Source: Neopestalotiopsis rosae
Taxonomy: Eukaryota; Ascomycota; Sordariomycetes; Amphisphaeriales; Sporocadaceae
Reading direction: 5' to 3'
Assembly (NCBI GenBank): GCA_023078685.1
Contig: JALGAS010000003.1
Span: forward strand, 558,001 to 622,000
DNA length: 64,000 nt
Shown one piece after another: positions 1 through 10,938 of this stretch. The notes under the pieces were generated by a model. The model was not told where the DNA came from. It did not search any database and saw only the letters and a program-made list of their open reading frames with translations. A program made the translations under genes and the position numbers. The stretch's first letter is position 1. Each line of letters begins with the position of its first letter.

Positions 1-100
1 CAATTGCATGATATGACCTCAATAGAACGCCTGTACTGCTTGGAGAGTGAAAACCAATCCTTGCCTATGCTCATTCGCTTCACCAATATCCTCCACCAGT

Positions 101-1535
101 TTAGTGAATGCGCTTCAATCTCTCCGTGTTGAGCTTGGCCCGGTCGTTGACAGAGTCGCTCTGTATATCTCGTTAGCCATGAAACACACCGTTATAATCG
201 AGGGTTAAGAGGAAGCAACGGTGTAGGTAGAAGAAGTCCAAGGAATCTTACCTTCTCGCCGAGTCGTCCTATGAGCTCGTCCTGAGAATCAATCTCCTTC
301 TGCATCAAACGTGCTACACTGTTCAATGTGCCAACGTGGCCCGCAGTTCGCTCCATGGCAGCATCAATGCGGTCTTCCGCGTCGTCGTCTTCCGAGTCGT
401 CCTCAAACTGGTATCTACTCTTCTCGGCTCCGCTGGCTCTCTGCCATTTGGCCGTGCTGCGAGTTGCCTCAATCTCCTTGAAGCCTCTCTCCATGTGGTC
501 GTTTGCTTGCCAGCCAGCCTTTCGTGTGGCTTCGCGCAGATCACGGTCCGCTCGGTGCTGCTCCAGAATCTGGGACTCCATTTCACGGGTCTTCTTGCCT
601 GCTGTGAAGGGGTTGTTGACGTGGACAGCAAACATGCTGCGGTTCAAGTGCTTCAACTTCTTAGTCTGACCCTCGGCCTCGCGGGTGGACATGCCGGCCT
701 TGTCCAAAAGACCTTCGGTGTAGTTGAGTCGCTCGTGTTGGGCGCCCAATCGTGCATATGTTCCCAAAGCCGTCTCGACGGCCTGCGAGGCAATGCGCTC
801 ACTGTTCTCTGCTGAGTTGGCCGAGGCCAGCTTGGTCTCCTTGATCTGTCTGCGAATGTCGCGGACCTCCTCTTCCTCTTGCTCCTCGGCTGTCAATTCG
901 CGCTGCGCACCGTATCCGCCATAGCTTGAGTCGTCGCCTGCACCAGATACACCCGAGCCGCTGCCATATGCGCCACTGGATGGTTGCTGCTGTCTCTGCT
1001 CAGCACGCTCTCTGGCACCACCGAAAAGGTTGTCGCGGGCCTCGTCGTCAGCAGCGCCGCCACCCAGACCGCCGTAACCGCCAGGGCGCTTCTTGTCGGC
1101 ACCGTAGCCGCCATCATTGTATCTGCTGGAACCATATCCTGAGGAAGCGCCGTAGCGATCCGAGCCGTAGCCCTGCTGAGGGCCGCCGCTGCTGTAGGGG
1201 GGAGGGGCGGTCTCGTTGGAAGCGGTGCGGCTTGGAGGGGCAGCACCACCGCGGGGCCCGCTGGGAAGGCCGGGAGCACCACCAGGGGCGCCAGCACGGG
1301 GGCCACCGGGCAGGGCTCCCGTGTACGATGCTTGTGTGTATTGTTTGTAGGATGCTTGGGCTCCGGTCATGGGCTGCTGGTTGCCCATGTAAGGGTCATT
1401 CTGTTGGCCCTGTTGCGCATAGGGGTTCTCGCTCGGGGCGCTGGCTGCAGGCACTCTCTTGTTGCCAAAGAGGGCCTGTCTGTTGCCGTCGTCGTTGCTC
1501 TCGGACTTCTTACTGCCGAAGCTGAATTTACCCAT
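101..1535 (-). CDS. sec9: Sec9/SNAP-25-type plasma-membrane t-SNARE
   Basis: The protein supplies two SNARE helices (Qb and Qc) for fusion of secretory vesicles with the plasma membrane, pairing with syntaxin and synaptobrevin. The coding exons are 1535-252 and 160-101, separated by a 91-bp GT-AG intron (251-161). Splicing replaces an unrelated read-through tail with one ending in NTERLKRIH, giving 447 aa. The first ~215 residues are Gly/Pro/Tyr/Gln-rich and disordered. The Qb helix lies at ~235-300, with its likely zero-layer Gln at ~266. The Qc helix occupies the last ~55 residues (GHVGTLNSVARLMQKEID). There is no Cys-rich palmitoylation linker like that of animal SNAP-25, as is usual for fungal Sec9. 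The start ATG opens a typical MGKFSFG N-terminus. Family assignment is firm; the intron rests on frame and motif restoration. Confidence 0.93.
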
Positions 1536-3471
1536 GGCGACGGTTTTGTTTTTTTACTCTCTCGATTTGGCACTAAAAGGAGAAAGGGAGGAAATAAATA
1601 CAGTAGTTGCACGTATTCAAAATGGAAAATGAATGGGCAACAAGGTAAGCTGCTAGTGGGAACGATTAGAGGGCGCTGGGTTTCGTTTTAAAGAATGGTC
1701 GATTGGTTTTATGGGGAGGGGCGGCGCCCAGGCAAAACCAACAATGGGCGTCTTTCAGGTGTCGGAGGTGTGTTTCGAGAATAGAACCCAACGCTCCATT
1801 CCGGTGCTGGCCTACAGATCGACAAAAGGGGCGGTTCCTCCCTGGCCTCTGCCCTCCTTCAGGGTCTTGTGCTAGGTTCAATGTTGCTGGGTTCTATATG
1901 TATGGAGGGGCTAAAAAGGTTACCTTGTTTGACTGCTTGCGAGGTCTGATGCACTGATGAGCATCGGGCGCTTCGTCAGTACGGTACGGTGCTTTCAGGG
2001 GTGGATTGGTTGTATCAAGAAATAGATTGGCTGATGAACAATGAATGGCTGCTAACAATGTACTTGGGTAGGTAGACAGGTAGGAAAGTACTAATGGGCG
2101 GTCCTCGATAATCTAAATTGAATGACGACGGATCTCAATACATTTGGCTACCTTTGGTGGCAGTCTATTAGAACCCAACAATCAGAGGGAATACACGGGA
2201 AAATACTTGGTCATCACTTTGAATTCACACCTACCTACAGCGCCAGGCTCCAGGATAAGCGCAAAGGTTGCCATCAATTGACTGCTTGCCAACTTGCCTT
2301 GCTGCGGTGAGCTCAGCCCCATCGCACCAGCTGTTCGTACCTGAGAAGGTAGGTACATCCCAGCAAACAAAGTACGTACAGAAGGTCAATGACTCTCTGG
2401 AGAATACGAACTGATTGGGGGTTCGTTGGGTAGAAGTGGCGAGTGCGGAACTCGATATTCATGCCCGTTGACGACCGATGCAAGTCTGTCGAGAACGCAT
2501 TCGATAACTGAGATAAAAGCTCGGAGCATTGGCAACACACACGCACACGCAACTCTGCATATCTCTCCATGTTTTGCGGCCCGCACCTATTGCGACTATG
2601 AATGAAACAGCAATATCATACTGATAGCCAAACGTTCTTGTCTACATTTGAGACAGCGAAGTGACAGGGGGAAAAAAAAAAAGAAAGACTTTCACTTGGT
2701 GACTGTTTGAATCTTACAGAATTATGCATTCGTAAGAGCTGTCCAATATGCCCAAGGAAAAGTTGAATTGGAATGTAATTCAGCAATCAGGTTAGCTGAG
2801 CTGATGGCAATGGTTGAGGGTCGGATGTCAAGAATCCTCTGACCGCCGTGACCGGCAAAGCACCCACGTTCCGGGGCCGTGCTTAGCCTCCGTCTCGTCG
2901 CCAGCGAATGAACCCCTTCGTAACTTCTCTGATCTGGCCTGATTATTAGAGCAATCAGGCACTGCGCTGTTCTGCTGCTGTCAATTGCAAGGCTCGATAT
3001 CCACGTCGCGTTTGTCATAACCACTCAAGGTGTGAAACGTTTGGACATTTTGTTTTTTCAATTCACTTTTTTCTCGCATCTTTGACCAGAGTGCAAGGAT
3101 GATTGATGTCCATCATCAGTTCATGAACCTTTGACTCAATTCGCTGAACTAAATCCCTTCTCGTTCCCGAGTGACTCTTCGTCGCCCCCCTGCACTGCCC
3201 ATTCAGCAGTCTGCGACTTCCTCATCTCAAAACCCAGGACTGTCCAGGACCTCTTTCTCCTATTTGTGCCGTCATCTCAGCTATAGCATTTCAAGACACT
3301 TTTCATCTACATTCAAATATTGCATCTTGTATTGCATTTTCGATTTCCGTGGCTCGATAAAGCTTCGAAATGATCACCAGGATACACCAGCGATTCCATA
3401 ACATGACATTGACCACACTGTATCGATATCGATTAGGGATATATTGAGACAATCTGCAGCACTAGGGAAAC
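1536..3471. promoter_or_regulatory. Divergent intergenic region, sec9 / GTPase gene
   Basis: About 1.9 kb separates two divergently transcribed genes and must hold both promoters. It contains several GGTAGG/CCTACC words (about 2066-2085, 2228-2240 and 2346-2355), a poly-A run near 2675, and two TGACTC motifs (3132-3138 as TGACTCA, and 3172-3177) of the Gcn4/CPC1 type upstream of the GTPase gene. The short ORFs here show no family resemblance. Confidence 0.5.
3370..3447 (+). promoter_or_regulatory. Upstream ORF before the GTPase gene
   Basis: An ATG at 3370 opens a 25-codon reading frame ending in TGA at 3445-3447, with a second in-frame ATG at 3403. The stop lies 24 nt before the main ATG at 3472. 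If the transcript starts upstream of 3370, scanning ribosomes would meet this frame first, so it could limit translation of the GTPase. The transcription start is unknown, so its function is inferred. Confidence 0.35.
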
Positions 3472-6069
3472 ATGGCCTCCGTGATTACCTTTGATCCAAA
3501 CCCGCCACGTGTCTCTTCGCCCTGGCTTCAGCCTGACGACCCGGAGAAGAAGCACAGTGGCGCCGAACGTTCGGGCTCGGCAAGCAACGACGGCGACTCT
3601 GATCAGAACCTGGACAGCGTCGACAGGCTGGATGCTGAGCCGCAAGATGGGCCGATTGAGTACAAGCTGCATCTTTTGTTGCGTCCACGTCGCCGCTATG
3701 ATGTGATGAGCACTACTACCAGGGTTGTCGGCTCGCAGCAGTCCCGCCCGCGCCCAGTCGTGTCCCTCAAGTCGGGGAGTAGCACGCCAACCACCTCGAC
3801 TCAGACGCGGCAGAACCGTCTGTCGCAGCTGACGACCCAGCTGCTCTGGAGGTTACAGCAGTCTGCTCCTTATCATGCAAAGGCGCGAAGCCAATTGGTC
3901 GTACCTAAACTACCAGAGGATGCCGATAACGTGGATCTGTCGATATTGGAGAAACCTCAGAGGCTTCTGCCAGGTCTTGAGGAATCAAATGGGGCATTGT
4001 ATGAGATTGGCGTTTCTGACGATGGAACCTTTGTCGGACTGACTAAGGATGAGATGGACGAAAGTATGTCGACCCTAAAAATCATGGCCGCTAGCTTGGG
4101 CTGTCGAGTAGAGGTTCAACGAATGAAAACGGTGGGTAGCTGCCAGTGGACTGAGACCTCGCATGCCAACACGATACCATCCATGGATCGCCGGGAAGCC
4201 GACCTCTGGGTTGCTGAAGCTCTGATCATGCCAGTTCTCGAGCCTCAAAAAGAACCCAATGGCGATAGCACAGGCTCCCAGGCGCCGTCTGACTTGTTGA
4301 ATGCGGTCAACGTGTCTAGTACCGAGCAGCTCCGCGTTTCATTGACCGGACCAACAACGTCTGGCAAGACTACACTGCTTGGCACGCTGGCAAATGGTAC
4401 TTTGGATAATGGACGAGGAAGCAGCCGCATCAACCTCTTGAAACATCGCCATGAAGTTGTCTCGGGTCAAACTTCCTCTGTGGCTCAAGAGCTCATTGGC
4501 TACAAGGAGGGGAAGATCTACAACTATGCTGGTACCAATATTGAGGCCTGGACAGATATACACGACCACGCAGAGAACGGAAGGCTTGTGTTCTTCTCGG
4601 ATTCAGCCGGCCATATTCGATATCGACGCACGATCCTACGTGGGCTCGTTGGATGGGCGCCACACTGGACGTTCTTGTGCATTACTGCCAACGGTAGTGA
4701 CGGCACTGGCCGTGGATCTCATTCATTATCCGGCACCACTGATGACCTGGGAGACGGCGGACTTGATCTTGCCATTGCCCATCTAGACCTTTGTTTGCAG
4801 CTCGAAATGCCCTTGGTGATCTTGATGACCAAGTATGACACGGTCACCAAGGATAAATTGAGAAGCACCTTGAATGTCATTCTGACCAAAATCAAGGCCA
4901 AAGGTCGAACTCCAAAGCTATTAGTTCCGCCCCGACCAGATGATGCGGAAATGCTCGAGGTTCCTGCATACAGCCAAGTCAAGGTCAAGGAGGACGTGAT
5001 CAAGGGCCTCGAGGAGTCAAAAAATCATCTCTCGATCATCCCGTTGGTCCTTACCAGTGCCGTCACCGGCCAAGGTATCGGATTCGTTCATGCTCTCTTG
5101 GACAGCCTGCCAATGCCCCCATTGCCAACATCCAGAGACCTTGTCCCTCAGGTCCTGAATCCGGAGCAGCCTGCTGCACTGTTCCATATTGACGACAAGT
5201 ATGAGCTTTCAAGTCATACGTCTGACAGAAGCGCCATTGTGATTGCTGGCTACCTCCGCTTCGGCACGCTGCGCATTGGGGACAAGGTGATCCTGGGCCC
5301 ATTTCCCGCCGACGATGAGGATGCCAGGAACCACGTTCCACGCGACCATCCGTCACCAGGAGACGGCTTGTCCATTTCCCACCCATCGTTTTCCGAACTC
5401 GCACGTTTCGCATCCAAGAATGCAGTATCCGCGTCAACCGTTAAAGGCGAGTGGCGCAGCGCAACCATTGTCAATATTCGTAACCTGCGACTGCCGGTCC
5501 GGACGATGGAGGCCGGGCAAGCTGGAACTGTTCAGATTATATTTGACGACCCCGTGGAAGAGCCGTCTGACGTCGACTCCCTGTTCGAGAGGACCAAATC
5601 GCCGACCGGTGGCACAATCCGCAAGGGCCAGATCCTCGCCATCCCTAGTCAGCATATGCTGGACACTGGCTTGTCCTTGCAAGCAGCTTCGGGACTGAAG
5701 GCCGTATTCACTGACGAAGGAGTGACTGAACTCTCAATTGGCAGCCTGGTTAACATTTATGTCGCCACTGTTCGTGCTGCGGCAAGAATATTGAAAGTCA
5801 TTCGGCATTTACCCGAGAATGGAGCTCACAAGCCACACGTTGATGACCATGATGACGTCTTCAGCATGGCTGATAGCATTGAGCTTGATCGATCACAGGG
5901 GGTCAACGACAGTGCTGTCACGAATAATGAATACGCGGTCACCTTGGAGCTTCTTACAAACCGGGAATGGATAGAGTTGGGCTCTCGCGTAGTTCTGTTG
6001 GAGGGAGGGAAGCAAGGGAGCTCGGGATTAGAAGGGTACGTGGGCAACGTTATAGAGATAGCCGAGTAA
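3472..6069 (+). CDS. GTPBP1/GTPBP2-like translational GTPase
   Basis: This is a single-exon protein of 865 aa related to the EF-Tu-like GTPBP1/GTPBP2 family, whose animal members act in ribosome rescue and mRNA surveillance. The P-loop GPTTSGKTT is at ~293-301 and is followed by LDNGRGSSRINLLKHRHE and SGQTSSVAQELIGY, which match the family's switch-I region. The G3 motif is DSAGH at ~377 and G4 is TKYD at ~453-456. C-terminal beta-barrel segments follow (IGDKVILGPFP; ELLTNREWIELGSRVVLLEGG). The family's usual GNVDAGKST P-loop is altered here, but the Walker lysine and following Thr remain. The N-terminal ~150 residues are low-complexity. A single open frame with intact motifs supports the model. 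The specific role in this fungus is unknown. Confidence 0.9.
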   Translation: MASVITFDPNPPRVSSPWLQPDDPEKKHSGAERSGSASNDGDSDQNLDSVDRLDAEPQDGPIEYKLHLLLRPRRRYDVMSTTTRVVGSQQSRPRPVVSLKSGSSTPTTSTQTRQNRLSQLTTQLLWRLQQSAPYHAKARSQLVVPKLPEDADNVDLSILEKPQRLLPGLEESNGALYEIGVSDDGTFVGLTKDEMDESMSTLKIMAASLGCRVEVQRMKTVGSCQWTETSHANTIPSMDRREADLWVAEALIMPVLEPQKEPNGDSTGSQAPSDLLNAVNVSSTEQLRVSLTGPTTSGKTTLLGTLANGTLDNGRGSSRINLLKHRHEVVSGQTSSVAQELIGYKEGKIYNYAGTNIEAWTDIHDHAENGRLVFFSDSAGHIRYRRTILRGLVGWAPHWTFLCITANGSDGTGRGSHSLSGTTDDLGDGGLDLAIAHLDLCLQLEMPLVILMTKYDTVTKDKLRSTLNVILTKIKAKGRTPKLLVPPRPDDAEMLEVPAYSQVKVKEDVIKGLEESKNHLSIIPLVLTSAVTGQGIGFVHALLDSLPMPPLPTSRDLVPQVLNPEQPAALFHIDDKYELSSHTSDRSAIVIAGYLRFGTLRIGDKVILGPFPADDEDARNHVPRDHPSPGDGLSISHPSFSELARFASKNAVSASTVKGEWRSATIVNIRNLRLPVRTMEAGQAGTVQIIFDDPVEEPSDVDSLFERTKSPTGGTIRKGQILAIPSQHMLDTGLSLQAASGLKAVFTDEGVTELSIGSLVNIYVATVRAAARILKVIRHLPENGAHKPHVDDHDDVFSMADSIELDRSQGVNDSAVTNNEYAVTLELLTNREWIELGSRVVLLEGGKQGSSGLEGYVGNVIEIAE

Positions 6070-6288
6070 GCACGAGAGGTTGAGACTTGGTGGACGCCTT
6101 CAAGCCCGAGTGTCTGGAGCTCGTATCCATTGAAGGACAGCGCAGTATGGATATTTTCCCTTTATGATTTTGTAAATGCACATTTCGCTCTTCTCATCTC
6201 TTGCATCATTCAATATCGGTCATGCCCTAAACGCCATTGTTCGTCATGGATATCTCAAAGGCTTTTCTTTTTCTTTTTCCTCTTGCGA

Positions 6289-6734
6289 TTATGCCCTCAC
6301 CAATCCGTAGAACAACGTCCACGTCAAGATATACCCAGCTAACCCCCCAAAGACGCCGCCCGACCAAAACTCGTACTGCGTCCGGAAGTATCTACTCGTG
6401 TCCAACGGGCCTAGACCGGACTTGACGGACGCTGGGGCAACGCGCACGGCGTAGAATAGCAGCGTAGTCAGGACAGAAAAGATGAGGTAGAACAAGAAGC
6501 CGTTGTAAGACTCGAGGCCCAGGATGCCGGCTGCCACGCCAAAGATGGAAGCCGTCAAGCTCTGGAGGTTCGACAATGCCTGTACCGAATGATAAGTCAG
6601 CGAATGCTGTCATACTTGGGGCAATGAAAGCAAAAATTAAAGCCGGACAACAATATAGCTGAACTAACCCTTGTGTTGTGCATTACCGATTCCGGCACAA
6701 TGGGCGAGATCTGAAATTCGCGTTCGGTTGCCAT
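6289..6734 (-). CDS. emc6: ER membrane protein complex subunit 6 (EMC6)
   Basis: EMC6 is a small core subunit of the ER membrane complex, which inserts tail-anchored and multipass proteins into the ER membrane. The exons are 6734-6669 (22 codons) and 6579-6289, joined across an 89-bp intron with GTTAGT donor and CAG acceptor. The spliced protein is 118 aa. It begins MATEREFQISPIVPESVMHNTR and continues ALSNLQSLTASIFGVAAGILGLESYNGF, the characteristic EMC6 region. Two or three hydrophobic segments follow, ending FWSGGVFGGLAGYILTWTLFYGLV. The 3' end converges on the GTPase gene across 219 bp. The length and the GVAAGILGLES motif make the family call secure. Confidence 0.93.
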
Positions 6735-8551
6735 GATGACGATATGTATCAAATGGTGTGGGGGGAAGAGAGAGAGACAAGAGGAAGGCCAAGCTATCTC
6801 CTCTTTGTTTCTATTCGAAGTCTTATCCAAAACGGAGCGGGAAGCGAGACATGCGAATTGGTCTTTTCGGCTTGTTCGCAAATTGCTTGTGTTCCAGTTG
6901 AGTATCCGTCTGGGTTCACGAAAAAGAGATCCGCTTGATGTGGTTTGAATTGCGCCTGGGGTTGAGCAAGGCCAGCGAGGCTAGAATCAAGAGCACGATT
7001 GTGTGTGTGGATGTTGGTTGGTTGGTTGGTTGGTGCTTGGTGCTTGGTGCTTGGTGCTTGGTGCTTGGTGCTTGGTGCTTGGTGCTTGGTGCTTGGTGCT
7101 TGGTGCTTGGTGCTTGGTGCTTGGTGCTTGGTGCTTGGTGCTTGGTGCGATGGAGCTTGAAAGGCTTGGGGGAGCGCGGTAGCCTGTGTCGTTTTCGCTT
7201 TGAGCCTCGCACCTCACCTCGCTCACCTAGCTCGGGGGGCAGGGAGGGAGGGGGAGCTTGGTTCGGCAGTGGACGTCAGCTTTTGGGGTGGAAAGGGAAG
7301 GGGAGGTGTTTCCGTGTCTTCCAGTGAAATCCAATGTCCCAGTGTGTTCTCTGGTGTGTGCTAGGTGCTAATTAGTGGGGAGAGCCTCGGGCCAGAGCCC
7401 AGCCTGAACAATGCGCTGTACGATCCCCCCATGCGATGCGTGGACTGGGGCCCTTGGGGGATTTTTCTTTTCCATCCAGCGGTGTCGCGGCTTTGTCTTC
7501 CAGTGAACGTAAGCAACCAAATTCAGGGGGCGGGCTTAGCGGCTTGAAATGAGTGTCTGGCGCGGTGCCAATGTGGCCACTGTCGGCGGGCAATTTTTTG
7601 GTTCGGTTTCCTAAGCGGCCCGCATCTTCAGACGATGCGTCCTTTAAACAGCGTGCATGGTCAATGGGCAACGTGTCTGATTGGGCGCAGGGGCTGAAGA
7701 ACGGTGGGCTGGGGTGCCGATGCGCCGTCAGGGATGAGCCAGTTCAAGATGAGAAAGACGCTCGAAGACGCTCTGGCATTTGTTCGACCAGCAGTTCGAC
7801 AGTAGAAGCAGAGAACTCCATTTCCCATGGCACGCGGATCGGTCTCTTGGTTCATGACCCTCCCCATCCAGACCCATGACGAACCCTGGCCTTTGTGCTT
7901 AGCCTCTTGGATCTGTCATGGGGATCCTGTTTTATACGGAGTCCATCTTCTAAGTCGGACACTCGGGGATGGTTTAATGAACCGCCTCCTAAACGGAAGT
8001 TAACAATACATTCTCGCTTATTAGAAAACACATGACGCTCCACGATCTCACTTATCGCAATCTAATGTTTATCTCGCTACCCGGCGGCCGTCAAAGCGAA
8101 CTACGTATTCAAAACAAAACTGCCAACCGTAGGACATGACCACTGGACATTGTTGTCAAGTTACTGCTGTCTGATCTGTCTGATCTGATTGAATTCTTTG
8201 ACCCCATTATACTTTACCCATCTCGACTGAGAACACTCTTGACCGCCAGAACAGAGGAACAAAGCACCACCACACCCAAAGATCCCCGGCCTCGTTCCCA
8301 TTTGGCCCTCCTCTGCTTTCTCTCAATATTCTTTTATGCTCGCACTGCATCCACGTGCATCGCAAAACCGCCAACCAACGCTTCGCTTACTGTACGGTCC
8401 GACCTCGATGGCCCCGTGATATCCACTGCGACTTGCGAAGGAAAGAAAACAAAAAAAAGAAAAACCACAAAGCCCCATGAGTACTTCAGGGGCGATATTA
8501 TAGTACTTGCGGCGGATGGTCCACGTCGCCTGTGCGACGCACTTCGATTTC
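6735..8551. promoter_or_regulatory. Divergent intergenic region, emc6 / vezatin-like gene
   Basis: About 1.8 kb without a supported gene. It carries the promoters of both flanking genes and a 7-bp minisatellite. ORFs crossing the repeat are only translations of the repeat. From 7150 to 7330 the + strand is G-rich. Nothing else was recognised. Confidence 0.5.
7014..7148. repeat. Heptanucleotide minisatellite (TGGTGCT)n with (TTGG)n lead-in
   Basis: Five TTGG units (7014-7033) run directly into TGGTGCT units from 7031 to 7148. There are 16 full copies plus six bases, and I see no mismatches between copies. The array lies about 280 bp upstream of the emc6 start codon. Perfect identity suggests recent expansion and probable length polymorphism between strains. 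Confidence 0.95.
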
Positions 8552-10938
8552 ATGGAGAACCATTTCGAACCCGGCGGTCCTCACGACTCTCTAGAGAGAG
8601 ACCTCTACGAAGGCGAAGGTAGGCGCGCTCCTCGCTCTCTCCCTTGCTGCTCTCCGCAGACGAAGACAAAGACGGCGACGACTATTTGGTTCCTCTGCGA
8701 CGCAATCCCGAGCCACTGCATCTGGCACCAGGACAAGGACATGTTCGCTGACTTTGCCTTAGGCACGGGACAGGAAACCGAGTCCGATCGGAGTAGTCAA
8801 GATGGCAGGCGCCGCTCAGTCGGGACGCCGCCGTCGTCGCCCCCGGGGAGCCCAAGACCGAACTTCGCTCCCAGGGGACCCGTGACGCCGAGATTGGGAT
8901 TCAAGGGCAAGATACCGACGGGACTGGCCCTTAATGTGGGCTTGGCCGAGGGCATGTCCAAGATTGCCGAGAACATACGGCTCAAGGAGTTGCAAGGTGC
9001 TTATAAAGTAAGCCAACAGATTCCTCCTCCCCCCTTAAAGCGATGAAGAAGTCGTTTCCTTGTACTCAACGATTTTCCTACCTAGAATGCGATCAACTCG
9101 GTTGCGCACGCAAAGCATGCCCGAGGTTTCATTGAAGAGCTGAGCTTTCTCATTATTGCATCGTCGCTACTCAACGAACATCCAGCCTTTGGACCCGCAT
9201 CTGCGGCACCCTTACCGACAGAGCCGCTTGATGGCCTCGATACCCAGGAGATTGTTATTACCTCGTGGACCCCGAACGGCGCCGTCGCCGCAGGAGCATT
9301 AGGTTTCTCGATAGCAGGTCTGATGCGATGGTTCGTGATAGGAGGCTCGTTTATATTATCAGCAAGACGTGCCGTAGTGGCAGCCATTGCCTTGGGTTTG
9401 CTCGCATGGGCTTTGAGGACACATATGCGGCAACAACAGGCCAAGACGACCTACGAAATAGCATTGAACGAGCTGAAGAGGTTCTTGCGAAGCTCTTCCG
9501 AATACGACAGCATGGCCAGCTCGGCTCTGAGCTTCATCTTCGAGGTTGAGCTTGTTGCGCGCGGTTATCGATTGTAAGTTCCGCCTGCTCACACCACAAG
9601 TCTTGTGGTCATTTTACTTACTCAAGCAGATCTTTACCATTGCCTCCCCTGAGTCGCCTGGAGAATAACGACAATGGCCAAGCCTTGAAAAGCCAGAAGC
9701 TTAGGCATTCGCTCAACCAGTGTTTCCAGGACGTTATTGAGGTTTACTACCAAACTGCACAAGAAATTCGGGATTTTGCGAGCCAGAAGCAGCTGACGGA
9801 GTATGACGAGGCTTTCAAATGCGACAAGGAGAAGGTACATGTACAGATGGTTCACTTTGTAAATCTGAGCACCGAAGATGCTCAAAAGACGGCACAGTTG
9901 AGGGAAACCCTCCAGTTATCTCGAGATGCGCGAAAGATGTTCCTCATCACATTAATGTCACTCGAAAAGACCGGCAGCAGGACGGAGTTGGTGCAATATA
10001 CCACGGCGTTGCAGGGCATCCAAAGGTGTCTTCAGGCGACGCAAAAAGCCTATAGTCACCTTCGGGCTGCCCTGGTTCCAGACAGAGGTTTGTCTGATGA
10101 CACGATTTATAGACAAGAACAAAAATGCTAACTTGACACAGATGTGAGGGACCAACGGTCAAGTACGAGTCCAACAAGTCCACGTCACTTGAAATGGAAA
10201 CACCAGATCGACAAGGTTGGCGGAATGAATATGAGTATTCGCACTATTCAGGCAAAGATGTACTCGCTACTTGAAGAGTCGAAAAAGACTCTGGACACGA
10301 CCGACGACGTTTCAGAACTGGGTCAGATGTTCATGGATCGCTACGAGAGCATAGGGAAAGATATCGAGGATCTAATGGATGCTTGGCAATCTGGCAAGTC
10401 AAGCCTCGCCAAATCAATCAACAAAAACGAGCGCCGAGTATCGTCAATGAGCTCGCTACTGTCTCCAGGACTCGATAAAACCATGGAAGCAGTGCTGGAG
10501 GAGACGGGCGAGGGCGAGAGTGAGGGCGGAGTGGCGTCAGCATGGGATCAGCTCACTGGAGGAGAGGCACCACCCGAAAATATGAGCCCGCAGAGTCCTG
10601 AGCCACAACCGCTTGTCATGGAGACGTTTGAGGCCATTGCGACTCCCAGGCCGAGGAGCTTGATGACGCGAGCAGAGCGCATCCAACGGTCCCACGAGGA
10701 TCGGAAGATTCGAGAAGCAGAACGGGCAGCAGCTATGCAAAGGGGCCATGTCATGGGTGAACTCAGAGACGTCCTCAAAAGCCGAGGCCTGCACACGGTC
10801 GTGGACACGAACCAAAACGGCGACTCCTCGCCGGTCATTGCTCCAGGCCCTCTCCCTAGCCCCAAATCTGTCGGCCCTAGGTTATCGAAAAGGATATCGT
10901 TACCTGCGCCGGGAGCTGGAGAGCGGCTATTCTTATAA
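8552..10938 (+). CDS. Vezatin/Inp2-family membrane protein
   Basis: This resembles the fungal vezatin/Inp2 group (myosin-binding peroxisome-inheritance family). Yeast Inp2 links peroxisomes to a class V myosin. Proposed exons are 8552-8618, 8763-9007, 9086-9573, 9630-10087 and 10142-10938, giving 684 aa with all junctions in frame. Two adjacent hydrophobic segments at ~147-172 and ~176-194 form a membrane hairpin. After it come long helical segments (ALNELKRFLRSSSEYDSMASSALSFIFEVELVARGYRL, then CFQDVIEVYYQTAQEI) and a basic C-terminal tail. The last four exons are well supported. The first junction is uncertain: intron 8619-8762 has a good GCTGAC branch point and TTAG acceptor, but alternatives exist. 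The start could be ATG 8516 instead of 8552. The Inp2 role is inferred from the family. Confidence 0.78.

Noticed and set aside
6916..7327. Open frames on both strands across the 7-bp repeat (for example APSTKHQ repeats)
   Set aside because: A 7-bp unit without stops is open in several frames automatically. The flanks show no coding signal.
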